Assembly (NCBI GenBank): GCA_014529385.2
Contig: CM043947.1
Span: 120,046,891-120,110,890, forward strand
DNA: 64,000 bases
Origin: Adiantum capillus-veneris
Taxonomy: Eukaryota; Streptophyta; Polypodiopsida; Polypodiales; Pteridaceae
Reading direction: 5' to 3'
The notes under the pieces were generated by a model, which worked only from the letters and a program-made list of their open reading frames with translations, made no database searches and was not told the DNA's origin. How positions within the stretch are numbered: the first letter of the stretch is position 1; every line of letters begins with the position of its first letter. The translations under genes and the position numbers were made by a program. Positions 23,507-35,083 of this stretch are shown here, one piece after another.

Positions 23507-24883
23507 ATTGGGGCATACTGCAAAGAAAATTTGACCCCTTCTCAAGTGCAAAAATGGGTAAACAAGAAATACACAGGAAGCAGAGACCCAAGAGATCATG
23601 AAGCAGCCTTTGTGCATGTAATTAGAGCCGAAGAGGTGTTAGATTTTCCTACCCAATTTGCAGGGTTTGGAATAACCCTAGAGGATGATGCTGCCACTTG
23701 GTTTGACTCTATAGAGCATAGAGACTTTGAGTCGATGGAGGAAGTGTTTGACGAGTTTATCGAGGAATTCTCTCAAAGGGGAATAGCTCATAATACCGTC
23801 TCACAGATCCATAAATTCAAATAGAAAGATGGAGAATCTGTACGAAAGGCAACCCTAAGGATAAAAAGATATGTTAAGTTCTGTCCTGTCAAAGAACTAC
23901 CAACTCAGTCCAGACTTATGCTGATATTCATCCAAGGACTAAGGAATGCAGATCTCCAGAAAGACTTACATATGAAGAGGAGCACGACGTTGAATGAGTT
24001 GACCAAGGAAGCTCTTTACCTTGTGTACAATTGTGCGTTGTACAAAGAAGGGGAGTTCAAGGACCTTGATGACGATTCGTCTTCACAGCAAAGTGGAAGC
24101 AAGTCTTCTAAGACAGCACCGAAAGGAGAAGTAGCGGTAAACCAGGAGCAGCTCGTAGATGAAGTGCTAAAAAAGATCAACTTGTACGCCAAACCCCAGG
24201 CTAAACAGCCCAAGTGGTGTGCTATTGAACAAAAATGGACAAACCATGGGACCAAGGAATGTTATTGTAACAAGGGATATGTGAGAGGGAGACCTTACGC
24301 TCCCCAAGCTCCAGTAGCTTCCCCTCAAGTTCCACCAATGCCTAGATATCAAGCAGGCAACTTACCAGGACCGGTAGGTGTAGAAAGACCACAGCCGGTG
24401 TTGGGGCAACAACCACCCCTACCAAGATTACGACCAGTTGGTATAAGATACACACCAACAATAACTGAATCAGAGGATAAGGCTTTGGTGCCTATGCATG
24501 CATATTATGAAGATCCCAATGGATATGCGGAAAAACCTGTCTATTATCCACCGAAAGAACCCTCGACACTAGAACCATGGAGCATGATAGGAAGTACGTG
24601 ACCACCAACTGCTACACAGGCAGCAGGAGAAGGAAGATATAGCTTAGATGAACGAACATTGTTGTTTATAGCCAATGGAGGCATGGGCGGACAGAGACAT
24701 GCTTACCAACAAAGAGGAGCTCAAGGAGCACCTCAACAACCCAAGGGACCCTGTTACAAGTGTGGTGGAGACCATTGGCTGAGAGACTGTCGTCATGATG
24801 AAATCATTAGAATCAATGCGTATTGCCCAAAATGTGGAATTACTCATTTGATTCCCGATTGCCCTAAAAACCCAAGAAAATGA
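23501..24883 (+). pseudogene. G2 gag (capsid and zinc knuckles)
   Basis: One frame interrupted by TAG at 23822 and TGA at 24599. The first in-frame ATG (23501) lies inside the last 5' palindrome; the frame is open back to 23342 without another ATG. Residues ~45-100 resemble the retrotransposon gag domain (ATWFDSIEHRDFESMEEVF, EFIEEFSQRG). A Q/P-rich linker follows. The end holds two zinc knuckles, CYKCGGDHWLRDC and CPKCGITHLIPDC, both C-X2-C-X3-H-X4-C, one residue shorter than the classical C-X2-C-X4-H-X4-C. Gag would form the particle and bind the RNA. Confidence 0.85.
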
Positions 24884-24895
24884 GCAAAAACCACC

Positions 24896-25929
24896 TTGAA
24901 TATGTTAGAAACAGTACCTTCCAGTGGAGGATCGGACAATGAAACAATCATACCTATTCACGCGGTAACACGAGCCCAAGCTCAAAGAAGGACGAATGAA
25001 CCCATAGTTGAAGAACCAAAAACCGATGCCCAAAGTTCAGAAACAAAAAATCAGAGAAGCACTTGGAAAGCTAGAAAGGCGCGTAGGAAAGCCAGGAAGG
25101 AACGAGAGCAAACAGCCCTATCCGAGGAGTTGAAACATACAAAGGATAGATTGGAGCGGTTAGAGGATCTAGCTAGCTTAAGCTCACACACCATAGCATC
25201 CATAGCACCCAAGGAAATAGCAGAGCCCAAAAGTGCAGATCAGGAGGATCTGTACTAGCGGACAAGGTAAATGAGCAGCTAGATGCACTACTAAAAGCTT
25301 ATGAAGCTAAACTTAAAAAGAACCAAACCCAGGAGCAAAGGTGGATGACTTATCCATATGCAAAAATAGAAAAACAGAGGTTGGATATGTGTAAAAAGAT
25401 GATCGAGACGGCTCAATCATTGATGGAAGACCCGCTGGGTAAACCTGCAAATTGGCATGAGGTACCAGCTCCACCAACTTTAGAGAAACATGTGGAAACA
25501 AAGGAAAGACTCACTCATGCTTATGAGTCCAGAGGAGAGCCTATCATAGTGCCAAATACCACCGATGGGACAAGTGACAGGTTCCAGCCTAAAATAATGG
25601 CAGAAATAGGTAAGGACTATAACCGTCTAGACGATCTGTGGAAGCAAATCCGTGAGGCCAACGAGGCTAATAGGATGAGTAACCACATGAATAGCACGAG
25701 AAAAGAAAAGAATGTGATCTTACCTCCTATTGAAGAATTTGAGGCAAGGTCGCAAATGAACTTTGAGATACATTCACAAGGGGGAGACCAAGGATCAATT
25801 AGTTCAAGGCACAGCCAACCAGACTCGTTGAGAACTTTACCCTCTTACCTGGGAGAGTACGAAGCCAAGTCGGAAGTGAGAGCAATCCCATCTCAAAGAC
25901 TTCCTTCTAACAAGGTGATGGATTCGTAA
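24896..25929 (+). pseudogene. G2 gag-pol linker region
   Basis: The first part (24896-25258) is in the gag frame, is rich in R, K and E and has a short coiled-coil-like stretch (LKHTKDRLERLEDLASL). After TAG 25256 and a frameshift, 25262-25929 continues in another frame with charged, low-complexity sequence. No catalytic motif is visible. Its place between zinc knuckles and protease is usual for large plant gypsy polyproteins. Confidence 0.6.
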
Positions 25930-25932
25930 GGA

Positions 25933-26560
25933 TTGATTGAGTTGTTGTCCACTCCGGTGGCATGCACAATCACGTTAGCAGAACTCCCAAGGTTAAGGCC
26001 CAACATGTGGACCACAGTAGGAAAATGCCTAGAAAAATTTGGAGTGAAAGACCCCACCTTGAAGCTACAAGAAGGGATCAGAGAGTTGGACAGGCCTCAA
26101 CTAAACACTAGGCCAGTACCATTGAATAAGGTTGGAGAATATTGCGAGGGAGAAGATGGAAACACCACGCTACCGGTAGAGTTCCAAGGAGTAGTTTCCA
26201 AGGCTATTCTTGACAATGGAGCGGAGGTTGCTATCGCCACCAAAGAAATCTGGAAAAAAATGGGAAAAACCAGCTTTGAGGGCTACCAGGATGAAACTGA
26301 AATTGGCAGATGGGTTCATGGAGAAGCCACTAGGACTCTTAGAAAAAGTGATTGTCACTTTGTGCGGAATCGAGTACGAGCATACATTTGCAATAGTCGA
26401 TTTCGACAAAAAGAACAATTATTGAGATCATCTTGGGACGACCATTCATGCGACAATTGAAGATGGTCCAAGATTGGGGTTATGACCACATATACCTCAG
26501 ACATGGCGAGACAACAACTAAAATACACCTGAAAGACCATATTTACAAAGATGTGAACCA
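25933..26560 (+). pseudogene. G2 first aspartic-protease-like domain (DNG motif), frameshifted
   Basis: KAILDNGAEVAIATKEIWKK (Asp codon at 26212) is in the position and context of a retroelement protease active site, but the usual D-S/T-G is D-N-G. Two frameshifts (near 26290 and 26430) move the rest into other frames: GLLEKVIVTLCGIEYEHTFA and ILGRPFMRQ, the flap and C-terminal ILG motif of the fold. It would process the Gag-Pol polyprotein. Whether DNG is a mutation or a family trait cannot be told from one copy. Confidence 0.65.
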
Positions 26561-27457
26561 AACACCTGTGGAAGATTTTGATTCGGCTACAGTAGCAGGA
26601 TCAGAACTACCAGCATGGTTAGGGCAACCAAAAGAGCTATGGATTTGCGGAGCTTCACATTGTGGAAGCTTAAGAAGAGAGGAATGCGTCGTAGAAAGAG
26701 CAATTGAGGACAAGGAGTATATTCCGGAACCTTTCCCGGAAGATGCCTTGGAACCTCTAGAATGGGAACACATACTAGCAACATTAGATGTGTGTACCAT
26801 TACTGACAGTCCAACAAAAAAAATTTGCGATAAGGATGGCTATGATGTGTTACCCTATTACATGGTAAGAGTTATACCAGAAAAAGAGACGGTAGAACCA
26901 CCAAAACAAGAAGAGTTTTACAACTCCTCTGAACATTTGGAAGTAAATGATGATGCAGATAATGAGTGTTCAGACACCTCAAGTGCGCGTGGATACCGAG
27001 AATATCAAGTTTTATGATTTTGCTAATCAACACCCTAGACACCAATAACGCTATAGGAGGAAACGAGCAGGAAACAAAGCGAGAGAACCTGATGCCCAGG
27101 ATAAAAGGTAAAACTCACTATTTGATGCTTGTAAAAGCAGAGGATTGTGTAAAAGATCAAATATCAGGAAAATTCTCAAAAAATCGAAAAGAAAGAACGC
27201 GAGAGGAAATAAAACACGTACGAAAAGCTAAAACAGAAACAAAATCACAAAAATCAAAAAAATCAAAAAAAGAAACAACAAAAGACCAAGAGTGGACCAA
27301 ACTGGAGCGTAAACAGAAATACCAAGAACTGAAACGGTCTTTGAGAGAGATATGGACCACTGAAGAAGATAGCGATGGTAAAGGGGAGTCAGAAAAGGGG
27401 AACATGAACGTACCATCACACTATTGAAAATTTACTATCCAGGACAGAAAAATCATC
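26561..27457 (+). pseudogene. G2 charged spacer between protease and RT
   Basis: Frames 26433-27017 and 26966-27427 encode acidic then very lysine-rich sequence (KSQKSKKSKKETTKDQEW), without a recognised domain. Large plant gypsy elements commonly have such a spacer. It is broken by a frameshift near 26990 and a stop at 27425. Confidence 0.5.
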
Positions 27458-28905
27458 ATGACACCACCAGCTAGGGAAAGAAACAACCAAGAATCTTACG
27501 ATGGGCCTGAAAATGCAAAAAAGATAGACCTCACAGAACCAGGTGAAAAGCCCCAGCCAGTCTATATAGCTAATGATTTAGAGCCTAAGGAGGAAGAACA
27601 GCTAACACAACTTCTCAAGAAGTATAAAGATGTGTTCGCTTGGTCCTATAAAGACCTCAAAGGAGTTGATCCATTGATATGTCAACATACAATTCCTTTG
27701 AAATCGGATGCAAAACCTAGCAAACAACGTCTTTATACATATAATGACACATTTGCTAAACGAATCAAAGAAGAGATTGATAAACTGATGGAAGCTGAAT
27801 TCATCTATGAAATCGAACATACAGATTGGGTGTCACCCATTCTGGTAGTTCCCAAAAAGAATGGAAAACTGCGAGTGTGTGTAAACCTCAAGAAGGTGAA
27901 TGTAGCAACCATAAGGGATAATTATCCCTTGCCAATCACAGAACATGTACTTGAGCGAGTGGTCGGAAAACGGGCTTATTCCTTTCTGGATGGGTTTTCA
28001 GGATACAACCAACTGGCAATAGCAAGGGAGGATCAACACAAAATAGCGTTTGCCACAGAATGGGAGATTTATGCGTATCGAGTTATGCCATTTGGCTTAA
28101 CGAATGCACCAGCCACTTTCCAAAGGTTAATGACTGACGCATATTCAAGGAACACCTAAGAATATTCTTAGAAATTTGCATGGATGACCTGTGTGTACAC
28201 TCTCTTCTACGAGAGGAACATATTGACCATTTGCAAAAGGTCTTTGAAAAGTGCAGGACATATCGAATCTATCTTAACCAGAAAAAGTGTGTATTCATGG
28301 TTAAGCAAGGCCGAATCTTAGGACACATTGTCTCAAGAAATGGCATAACCACTAACCTAGACAAAGTCAAAGTCATTGTAGACCTACCCAGGCCTACTAA
28401 TGTGAAACAAGTGCAATCTTTCATGGGACACTGCGGATATTATCGAAGATTCATATACATGTATGCGGTTATCCCACAACCTCTGTATCGTTTGCTAGTC
28501 AATTTCGAGTGGACCGAGGAGTGTGAAACTTCATTCCAAAAGCTAAAGGAAAACCTTATATCAGCACCTGTACTAAAGGCACCGGATTGGGAAAAGATAT
28601 TCCATGTGCACATTGATGCTTCAGCATATGCCATTGGAAGTATTCTAGCTCAACCTAGTGACGGAACAATGGATTTTCCGGTTTGCTATGCGAGCCGACA
28701 ATTAAACAGTGTGGAAAAGAACTACACAACAACCGAGCGGGAAGGGTTAGGAATGATTTATGTTGTAAAGAAATTTTGGCATTATTTTCTTGCAAACAAA
28801 TTTGTGTTCTTCACAGATTATCAAGCTCTTTTGTACCTGGTAAATAAACCTTGCAATACAGGGAGAATTGTACACTGGTTCATTATATTGCTAGAATTTG
28901 ACTAA
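27458..28905 (+). pseudogene. G2 reverse transcriptase and RNase H
   Basis: RT spans 27600-28450. YEIEHTDWVSPILVVPKKNG, LRVCVNLKKVN and DNYPLPITEHVLERV are fingers motifs; SFLDGFSGYNQL holds the first catalytic Asp, VMPFGLTNAPATFQRLM follows, and the MDD catalytic pair is near 28180 as CMDDLCVHS. The frame shifts between 28140 and 28180. RNase H follows (28600-28905) with VHIDASAYAIGSILAQ, TTEREGLGMIYVVKKFWHY and FTDYQALLYL, holding the D, E, D set. The frame ends at TAA 28903 and resumes in the same frame. RT copies the element RNA; RNase H removes the template. Confidence 0.9.
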
Positions 28906-28908
28906 ACA

Positions 28909-30587
28909 GTGGTGGTCAAAAAGGGTAAAACCCATCTACAAGCGGATCATCTTTCAAGGATACACAACGGGGAAGCTCCTGAAGGAGTAGATGATGACAT
29001 ACCAGATGCTTGTATTTTCAACATTGAAATGGTACCCAAATGGTCTCAGGAAAGTGTTAGCGTTCTTTCCTTTGGAAGTGGGTTTGATAATACGGAATGC
29101 AGATCCAAACATCAAACAATTCGACAAACAAAAGAATTCCAGTTGATAGCAGGACGGCTGTATCATCTTGGATCAGACCTAATCCTACGATTATGTATAA
29201 ATCCGGAAGAATTCGAGTGCTACCTTGAAGAGGCACATGTCCAGGGTTGTGTATTTTATTGTTCAACAATGAAGACACACCAGAGACTGAAACAGCTAGG
29301 GGTTTATTGGCCAACTATGTATGTGGAGACACATTCTTATGTTACCAATTGTACTATATGTAGTGCCAAACGACCAGTGGATCATGCAACTTTGTTTCAG
29401 GTAAATATAGCACCTGCATGGAGTCAATATATCATTGAATTCTTAACCACCAGGACGTTCCCTGAGAACATCACAAGAGCACGGAAAAAAGCTATAGAGC
29501 TGGAAGCTCGTGACTTTCAGTTAATTGGGAACCAACTAACTAACAATCAACTTAGAATCTGTGCAAGTGAAAGCGAATACCTGCTGATTCTAGAACATGC
29601 ACATAGCGGAATAAGTGGAGGCCATTTTTCGGGCGATAAGACGGCAAAAATTGTCTTAACCGGCAGGAATTTGGTGGCCTACATTGCACATGATGCTGAA
29701 GAGTTTGTAAAGCATTATGATGCATGTCAACGCACCAAGGTGCCAATAAAAAAGAGATGAGATGCCATTACGGCCAATGATGGGAGCAAGAGCATTTGCA
29801 AAATGGGGCATTGATTTTGTGGGACCTATATCACCCCCTGCATATCGCACCCATACCCAATATATCATAGTGGCCACGGACTATCTCACAAAATGGGTCA
29901 AAGCCAAAGCAACACCAAAAGCTAATTCACGCACCACGGCACAATTTTTGTATGAGAATGTTTTTGTACATTACGGGTTACCAATAGAAATTGTCAGTGA
30001 ACCGTGGAACACATTTTCTCAATGAAGTCATTGAAAATCTGCTAGAGGAATTCATGGCCATACATAGGAAATCCGCACCATACCATCCACAGGCCAATGG
30101 GCAAGCTGAGGCCACTAATAAAACACTATGCACGGTTCTCACTAAAATAGTGTCAGAATCAAGAACAGATTGGGATCTGCAGCTACACTCAACACTATGG
30201 GCATACAGGGTAGCTTACAAAAAATCAATAGGAACAACACCATACAACATGGTGTTTGGCCTAAATGCTATACTACCCATAGAGTTTTTAATTCCAACCC
30301 TACGAGTAGCAAAAAGCTTAGAATGGACAGGGCATGAGCTCTCTTCAAGAATTGATGATCTTGAAAAGCTAGATGAACTCTGCTTACGAGCTATTGCTTC
30401 AATCTATGCTAAAAAGATAAGACAAAAGGAATTTTTTGACAAACATGTGCGTACCAAAGAGTTCAAAACAGATGATTACGTACTTGTTTATACCTTGAAG
30501 CAACATGCCAAGAAACTTAAAAAGCGAGGGATGGGACCATTTGTGATTAGTGATCTATCACAAAGTGGAGCTGTCAAGCTTGCTACA
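28909..30587 (+). pseudogene. G2 integrase with two zinc-binding modules
   Basis: It opens with LQADHLSRI (end of RNase H). Two H-H-C-C modules follow: one around 29235-29375 (EEAHVQG...KTH...CTICSAKRP), one around 29595-29740 (EHAHSGISGGHF...CDACQRTK). A frameshift at 29760 leads to the catalytic core (KWGIDFVGPI, VATDYLTKWVKAKA) and another near 30000 to PYHPQANGQAEATNKTL, which holds the catalytic Glu. GPY-like sequence (RGMGPFVISDLSQSGAVKL) closes it. The copia element C1 interrupts the frame at 30587, and the sequence continues correctly at 36364. Integrase would insert the DNA copy. Confidence 0.9.
30583..30587. other. C1 target-site duplication, left
   Basis: CTACA, identical to 36364-36368. 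The G2 pol frame is restored when C1 and one copy are removed. Confidence 0.95.
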
Positions 30588-30779
30588 TGAAGGATTACGA
30601 GCGGAAGTGCGACGCGAGAGAGAGTGCGAGAAGAAGAGCACGACGATATGGTGAACTCACTCTACTGTAATGTGTAGAGCATAGTGAGTTCTTATTAGGT
30701 TTTTATAAAAGAATATGTGTACATACCTGGCGGCCCGCCCACTTACCTGGGCGACCACATTGGGCTTTATACCCCAACA
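30588..30779 (-). repeat. 3' LTR of C1
   Basis: 192 bp, TGAAGGATTACG to CCCCAACA in plus coordinates (TGTTGGGG...TCCTTCA on the element strand). A TATA-like TTTTATAAAAA lies in the middle. It keeps TATA intact, whereas the 5' LTR has TGTA at this place. Confidence 0.95.
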
Positions 30780-30793
30780 ACCTCCCACTTAAA
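30780..30793 (-). other. Polypurine tract of C1
   Basis: On the element strand TTAAGTGGGAGGT directly precedes the 3' LTR. Confidence 0.85.
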
Positions 30794-30868
30794 GTCCAAT
30801 GTGGTACTTTAAATGTGAGAGAAGCTACTATACAAGCTAATATACAAGAGATGTAGAGAAGTGATGTA

Positions 30869-31657
30869 CTACCCTACACCTAACTGCTTGCGAAAATGCG
30901 CAAAGCTCTCTGAGGGAAGTCTTTTTGTAAGTAGATCAGCAGGATTTTCTGTGGTGTGAACTTTGGCAAGCTGAAGTTGCTTATCCTCGAGCATTTCCCT
31001 GATGAAATGATACTTCACATCCACATGCTTTGTCTTTGAGTGATAAACTGGATTGCGAGCCAATTGTATAGCACTTTGACTATCACAATATAACACAGGC
31101 ATATCTTCTTTGATTCCCAAATCTGTTACTAGTCGATTAAGCCAAATTGATTCTTTGCATGCCTCTGATGCTGCAACATATTCAGCCTCTGTAGTAGACT
31201 GGGTAACACAATCTTGTAATCTAGAACGCCATGATACTGCTCCACCAGCCAATGTAAAGACATACCCTGACGTAGACCTTCGGTTGTCTAAGTCACCTGC
31301 ATAATCTGAGTCTGTAAAACCCTTTACACTTAGCTCCTGACTCCCATAGCATATACGCATACTCTTTGTAGCTTTCAGGTATCTCAATATTCCTTTCACT
31401 GCCTGCCAATGTTTCTTGTCTGGGTTTGGCATGTATCGACTTACTACTCCCACTGCAAATGCAATGTCTGGGCGAGTAGCAATCATTGCATACATCAAAC
31501 TACCCACTGCAGACGCATATGGAATCTTATCCATTTCAGCCTGTTCTTCCTCAAACACAGGACAATCTTGTTTGCTAAGTTTCACATATGGTGGCAATGG
31601 AACACTCAATGCCTTTCCCTTCTCCATATTGAAACGTTGCAAAACCTTGTCAATATA
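30869..31657 (-). pseudogene. C1 RNase H and C-terminus
   Basis: Same frame as the RT segment, separated by TAG at 31660-31658. It holds VGSLMYAMIATRPDIAFAVG, HWQAVKGILRYLKAT and the copia RNase H signature (FTDSDYAGDLDNRRSTSGY, STTEAEYVAASEACKE, YCDSQSAIQLA), ending in NPADLLTKRLP. All catalytic Asp/Glu positions appear present. Confidence 0.9.
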
Positions 31658-32848
31658 CTATGTCTGAGATAACCAAATCAACTTCTTTGATCTGTCTCTC
31701 TCAATGCGCATACCAAGTATATGACTTGCCTCACCCATGTCTTTCATGTCAAACGAGTTTGCCATCTTTGACTTCAAAGCTGAAATTTCTTCCAAGTGCT
31801 TGTTAGCAATCAACATGTCATCCACATACAAAATAAGGATCAGCCAACTGCCATCCTTAGCCTTCTTTGTATATAGACAGTGATCGAACTCACTACGTTT
31901 GTAGCTTTGAGAAAGCATAAACTTGTGGAATTTATGGTACCATGCCCTCGGTGATTGTTTTAAGCCATAAAGACTCTTTAACAACTGGCATACCCAATAT
32001 TCCTTTCCTTTCTCAACAAACCCTTCTGGCTCCTGCATGTAAATTTCCACATCTAAATCACCATGCAAGAACGTTGTCTTGACATCCATTTGGTGCAACA
32101 CCAAATCTAATATGGCAACCAATGCAAGAAAGCATCTCAATGTAGTCATCTTGACCACCGGAGAGAAGACTTCATCAAAGTCAATGCCTTGTTCTTGCTT
32201 AAAGCCCTTGGCAACAAGCCTTGCTTTGTACTTTGGCTGACTATCATGAGCGGTGATCTTATACCTGTAAACCCATTTACAAGGTAGAGCCTTTTTGCCC
32301 CATGGTAATTTAACTAGCTTCCATGTCTGGTTTTTATGCAGAGCTGTCATCTCTGACTGCATGGCCAATTGCCAATTCTCGGAGTCCTTCATTTGCACTG
32401 CTTCCTTGTAACATGAAGGCTCATTGCAATCAATCAACATGACATAGTTCATAGATGGAACAAACCTATCAGGAGGTCGCGTGACACGTCTAGATCTACG
32501 CACAATAGGTGGCTCAGGCTCAGCCACAACCTGTGGTTCCACTCTATCCTGTCCTTGCTCCTCTTGAGCCCTGACATTTTGTCTTGCACGTGCAGGTCCA
32601 TCTTCTTGGAAGACAACTCTTCTAATCTCCTCAACCCTCTCTGGTTTAGAATGATATTTGGATTCATTAAAGTGAACATCATTTCTACGGACAACCTTTC
32701 TGGATTCGGGATCCCAAAGTCTGTACCCCATCTCACCAGAATTACCATAGCCTAGAAAGATGCACTTTCTACTCTTTGGCTCAAGTTTGTTCCTAAATTC
32801 CTTTGGAACGTGAGTATATGCCTCACAGCCAAAGACTCTGAGATGCTT
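31658..32848 (-). pseudogene. C1 reverse transcriptase
   Basis: The frame continues from integrase after TAA 32851-32849 and starts with VFGCEAYTHVP, the end of the copia integrase region. RT landmarks: WKLVKLPWGKKALPCKWVYR, KARLVAKGFKQEQGIDF, the first catalytic Asp in QMDVKTTFLHGDLDVEIYM, LYGLKQSPRAWY and the catalytic YVDD in LILYVDDMLIA. Length and order are normal for plant Ty1/copia. It ends at TAG 31660-31658. Confidence 0.92.
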
Positions 32849-33769
32849 TTATGAGGGCATTTTGCCTGACCATACCATCTCTGGCACTGAATCCTTCTGC
32901 AAAACCTTGCTAGGAGATCTATTTACAAGATGAACAGATGTTGATACAGCTTCAGCCCAAAACCCATTTGGCAGCTGTGCATTAGACAACATACTTCTGA
33001 CCTTCTCTTGTATGGTCCTATTCATCCTCTCAGCAACACCATTTTGAGGAGGATTGTAAGGAGAAGTAAGTTCACGTTTTATACCTTTTGACTCACAAAA
33101 GTCCTGAAAGGCCTTTGAAACATACTCTCCACCATTGTCAGTGCGTAAGCATTTAAGCTTCTTGCCACTCGGATTCTCCACAAGTGTCACAAACGTTTTG
33201 AAAACACTAAACGCTTCATCCTTGTGGTTGAGAAAGTAAACCCATACTTTCCTCGAGTAATCATCTATAAATGTCATAAAGTAAGAAGCTCCCCCTAGAG
33301 ATAGGTTAGGCATAGGTCCACACAAATCACTATGAACAAGTGCCAATTGTGTATCTCTTCTACTGCTTCTATGCTTATGTGGCTGATGTGTTTGCTTACC
33401 ATACAGACAATGTTCACAGAATTCAAAATCATTAAATGAAAAGCCAGGCAAATAACTAGAACGAGACAAGATTTCCATTCCCTTCTTGGACATATGTCCT
33501 AACCAGCTATGCCACAAAGAAACGTTCGGCTGCTCGGTTACATTGATTACATTTTTAGAGACATTTGATACATAAATCATGTAAATTCCTCCAGACTTTA
33601 CTCCATGTGCTACTGTCATAGAACCCTTGGATATCTTCCACATGTTCTGTCCAAAAGTGGTGACGTAGCCAGCATCATCAAGTAAACCTGTGTTGATCAA
33701 GCTCTTTGTAATTGCGGGAACATGTCTCACATTCTTCAGCGTGAAAGAAGAGCCATTCTGAAACTTCAA
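32849..33769 (-). pseudogene. C1 gag-pre-integrase and integrase
   Basis: In the gag frame after a single TAA (33772-33770). It has the pre-integrase zinc region (SLWHSWLGHMSKKGMEIL...CEHCLYGKQTHQPH) and the catalytic D, D-35-E core: LVHSDLCGPM, CLRTDNGGEYV and GVAERMNRTIQEKVRSML. It ends at TAA 32851-32849. It would insert the copia DNA. Confidence 0.92.
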
Positions 33770-35083
33770 TTAAACATCTCCAATACCTAAGATCTCACAT
33801 GTCTGCCCATTGCCTAGCCGAACATGATCTTTAGTGGTCACATAAGAAGTAAACCACTCCTTGTTTGGAGACACATGAAGTGATGCCCCTGAGTCTATAA
33901 TCCAGTCACTCAGTGAATTTCCATCAGATGCTGTAGGAAGAGCTGAGTCCATTGTATTCTTCAAGAAGTAGATGTCTCCTGACATTAGACTGTCATCCTC
34001 TGCAACAGTGTTTGTCACATTTATTTCTTGAATCTTCACTGAGGACTTTTTCTTCTCACCATGGTCTTCAGCTTTATCTTTGCCTTTTTCTGCTTTCCAT
34101 TCTCTGCAGTCTCTTTTCATGTGACCCTTCTTGCCACAATGGTAGCATTCTATGTCACTCTTGCCTTTAGCACTGCGGGACTTGCTACGAGACTGATTCC
34201 TCTTTCCACCTTTGTACTTTTCTTTGGTCCTTCCCCTGACAACTAAGGCTGTTCCTTTGCCTTTGTCCATTGTCTTTCTATTGGTTTCTTCAATAAGCAG
34301 ACTTCCTTCTACACCTACTATGTTCAAACCATCTGGAGGTGCAAAATTACTCAAAGCTGTGCGAAAAGTGTCCCAACTTTCAAGCAATGTGATCAACAGG
34401 AACATAGCTCTAACAGGTTCATCAAACTTGACACCTTGAGCTGACAACTGACTATAGATTGTGTTGAATTCATTCAGATGATTAGACATAGGTGTCCCTT
34501 CTTTCATCTTCAAGTCAACAAGCTTCTTAAGCCAGTATACCTGTGAAGCTGCACTCTGCTTCTCATAAAGATCACTCAGCTTCAACCATGCTTGATAAGC
34601 CGACATCTCGTCTGCTACATTGAAGTAAACGCTTTCTGCCAAAGTCAGCATAATGGTAGAAAGTGCCAATTTGACTATAGATTGTGTCGAATTCATTCAG
34701 ATCATTGGACATAGGTGTCCCTTCTTTCATCTTCAAGTCAACAAGCTTCTTAAGCCAGTATACCTGTGAAGATGCACTCTACTTCTCATAAAGATCACTC
34801 AGCTTTAACCATGCTTGATAAGCCGACATCTCGTCTGCTACATTGAAGTAAACGCTTTCTGTCAAAGTCAGCATAATGGTAGAAAGTGCCAATTCATCCA
34901 TTTCGCTCCATTCATCTTCGTCCATATCTTCTGGTTTTATCCCCTTGAGCTTTATAGGTTTTATCTGCTTCTTTTGTACCAACACGTGCCAAATCTGCTT
35001 CTTCCACAATGGGAAATTGGTTCCATCCAGCTTCTTGATATTGTAAAGAGCAGTGTCCTGTGATCCAGCTATAGCTACGCTTC
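33770..35083 (-). pseudogene. C1 gag and protease, with a 223-bp internal duplication
   Basis: The N-terminus near 35035 has KLDGTNFPLWKKQIWHVLVQ, the copia gag start motif. No in-frame ATG is clear; the likely start position now reads TGA. A 223-bp direct duplication (34451-34673 and 34674-34892) shifts the frame, and the upstream copy also has CAG to TAG. Downstream are a zinc knuckle CYHCGKKGHMKRDC (about 34150) and the protease WIIDSGASLHVSPNKEW (about 33890). The frame ends at TAA 33772. Confidence 0.9.
34451..34892 (-). repeat. 223-bp tandem duplication in C1 gag
   Basis: Two copies, 34451-34673 and 34674 to about 34892, differ at only a few positions. Because 223 is not a multiple of three the duplication disrupts gag. 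Confidence 0.9.
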
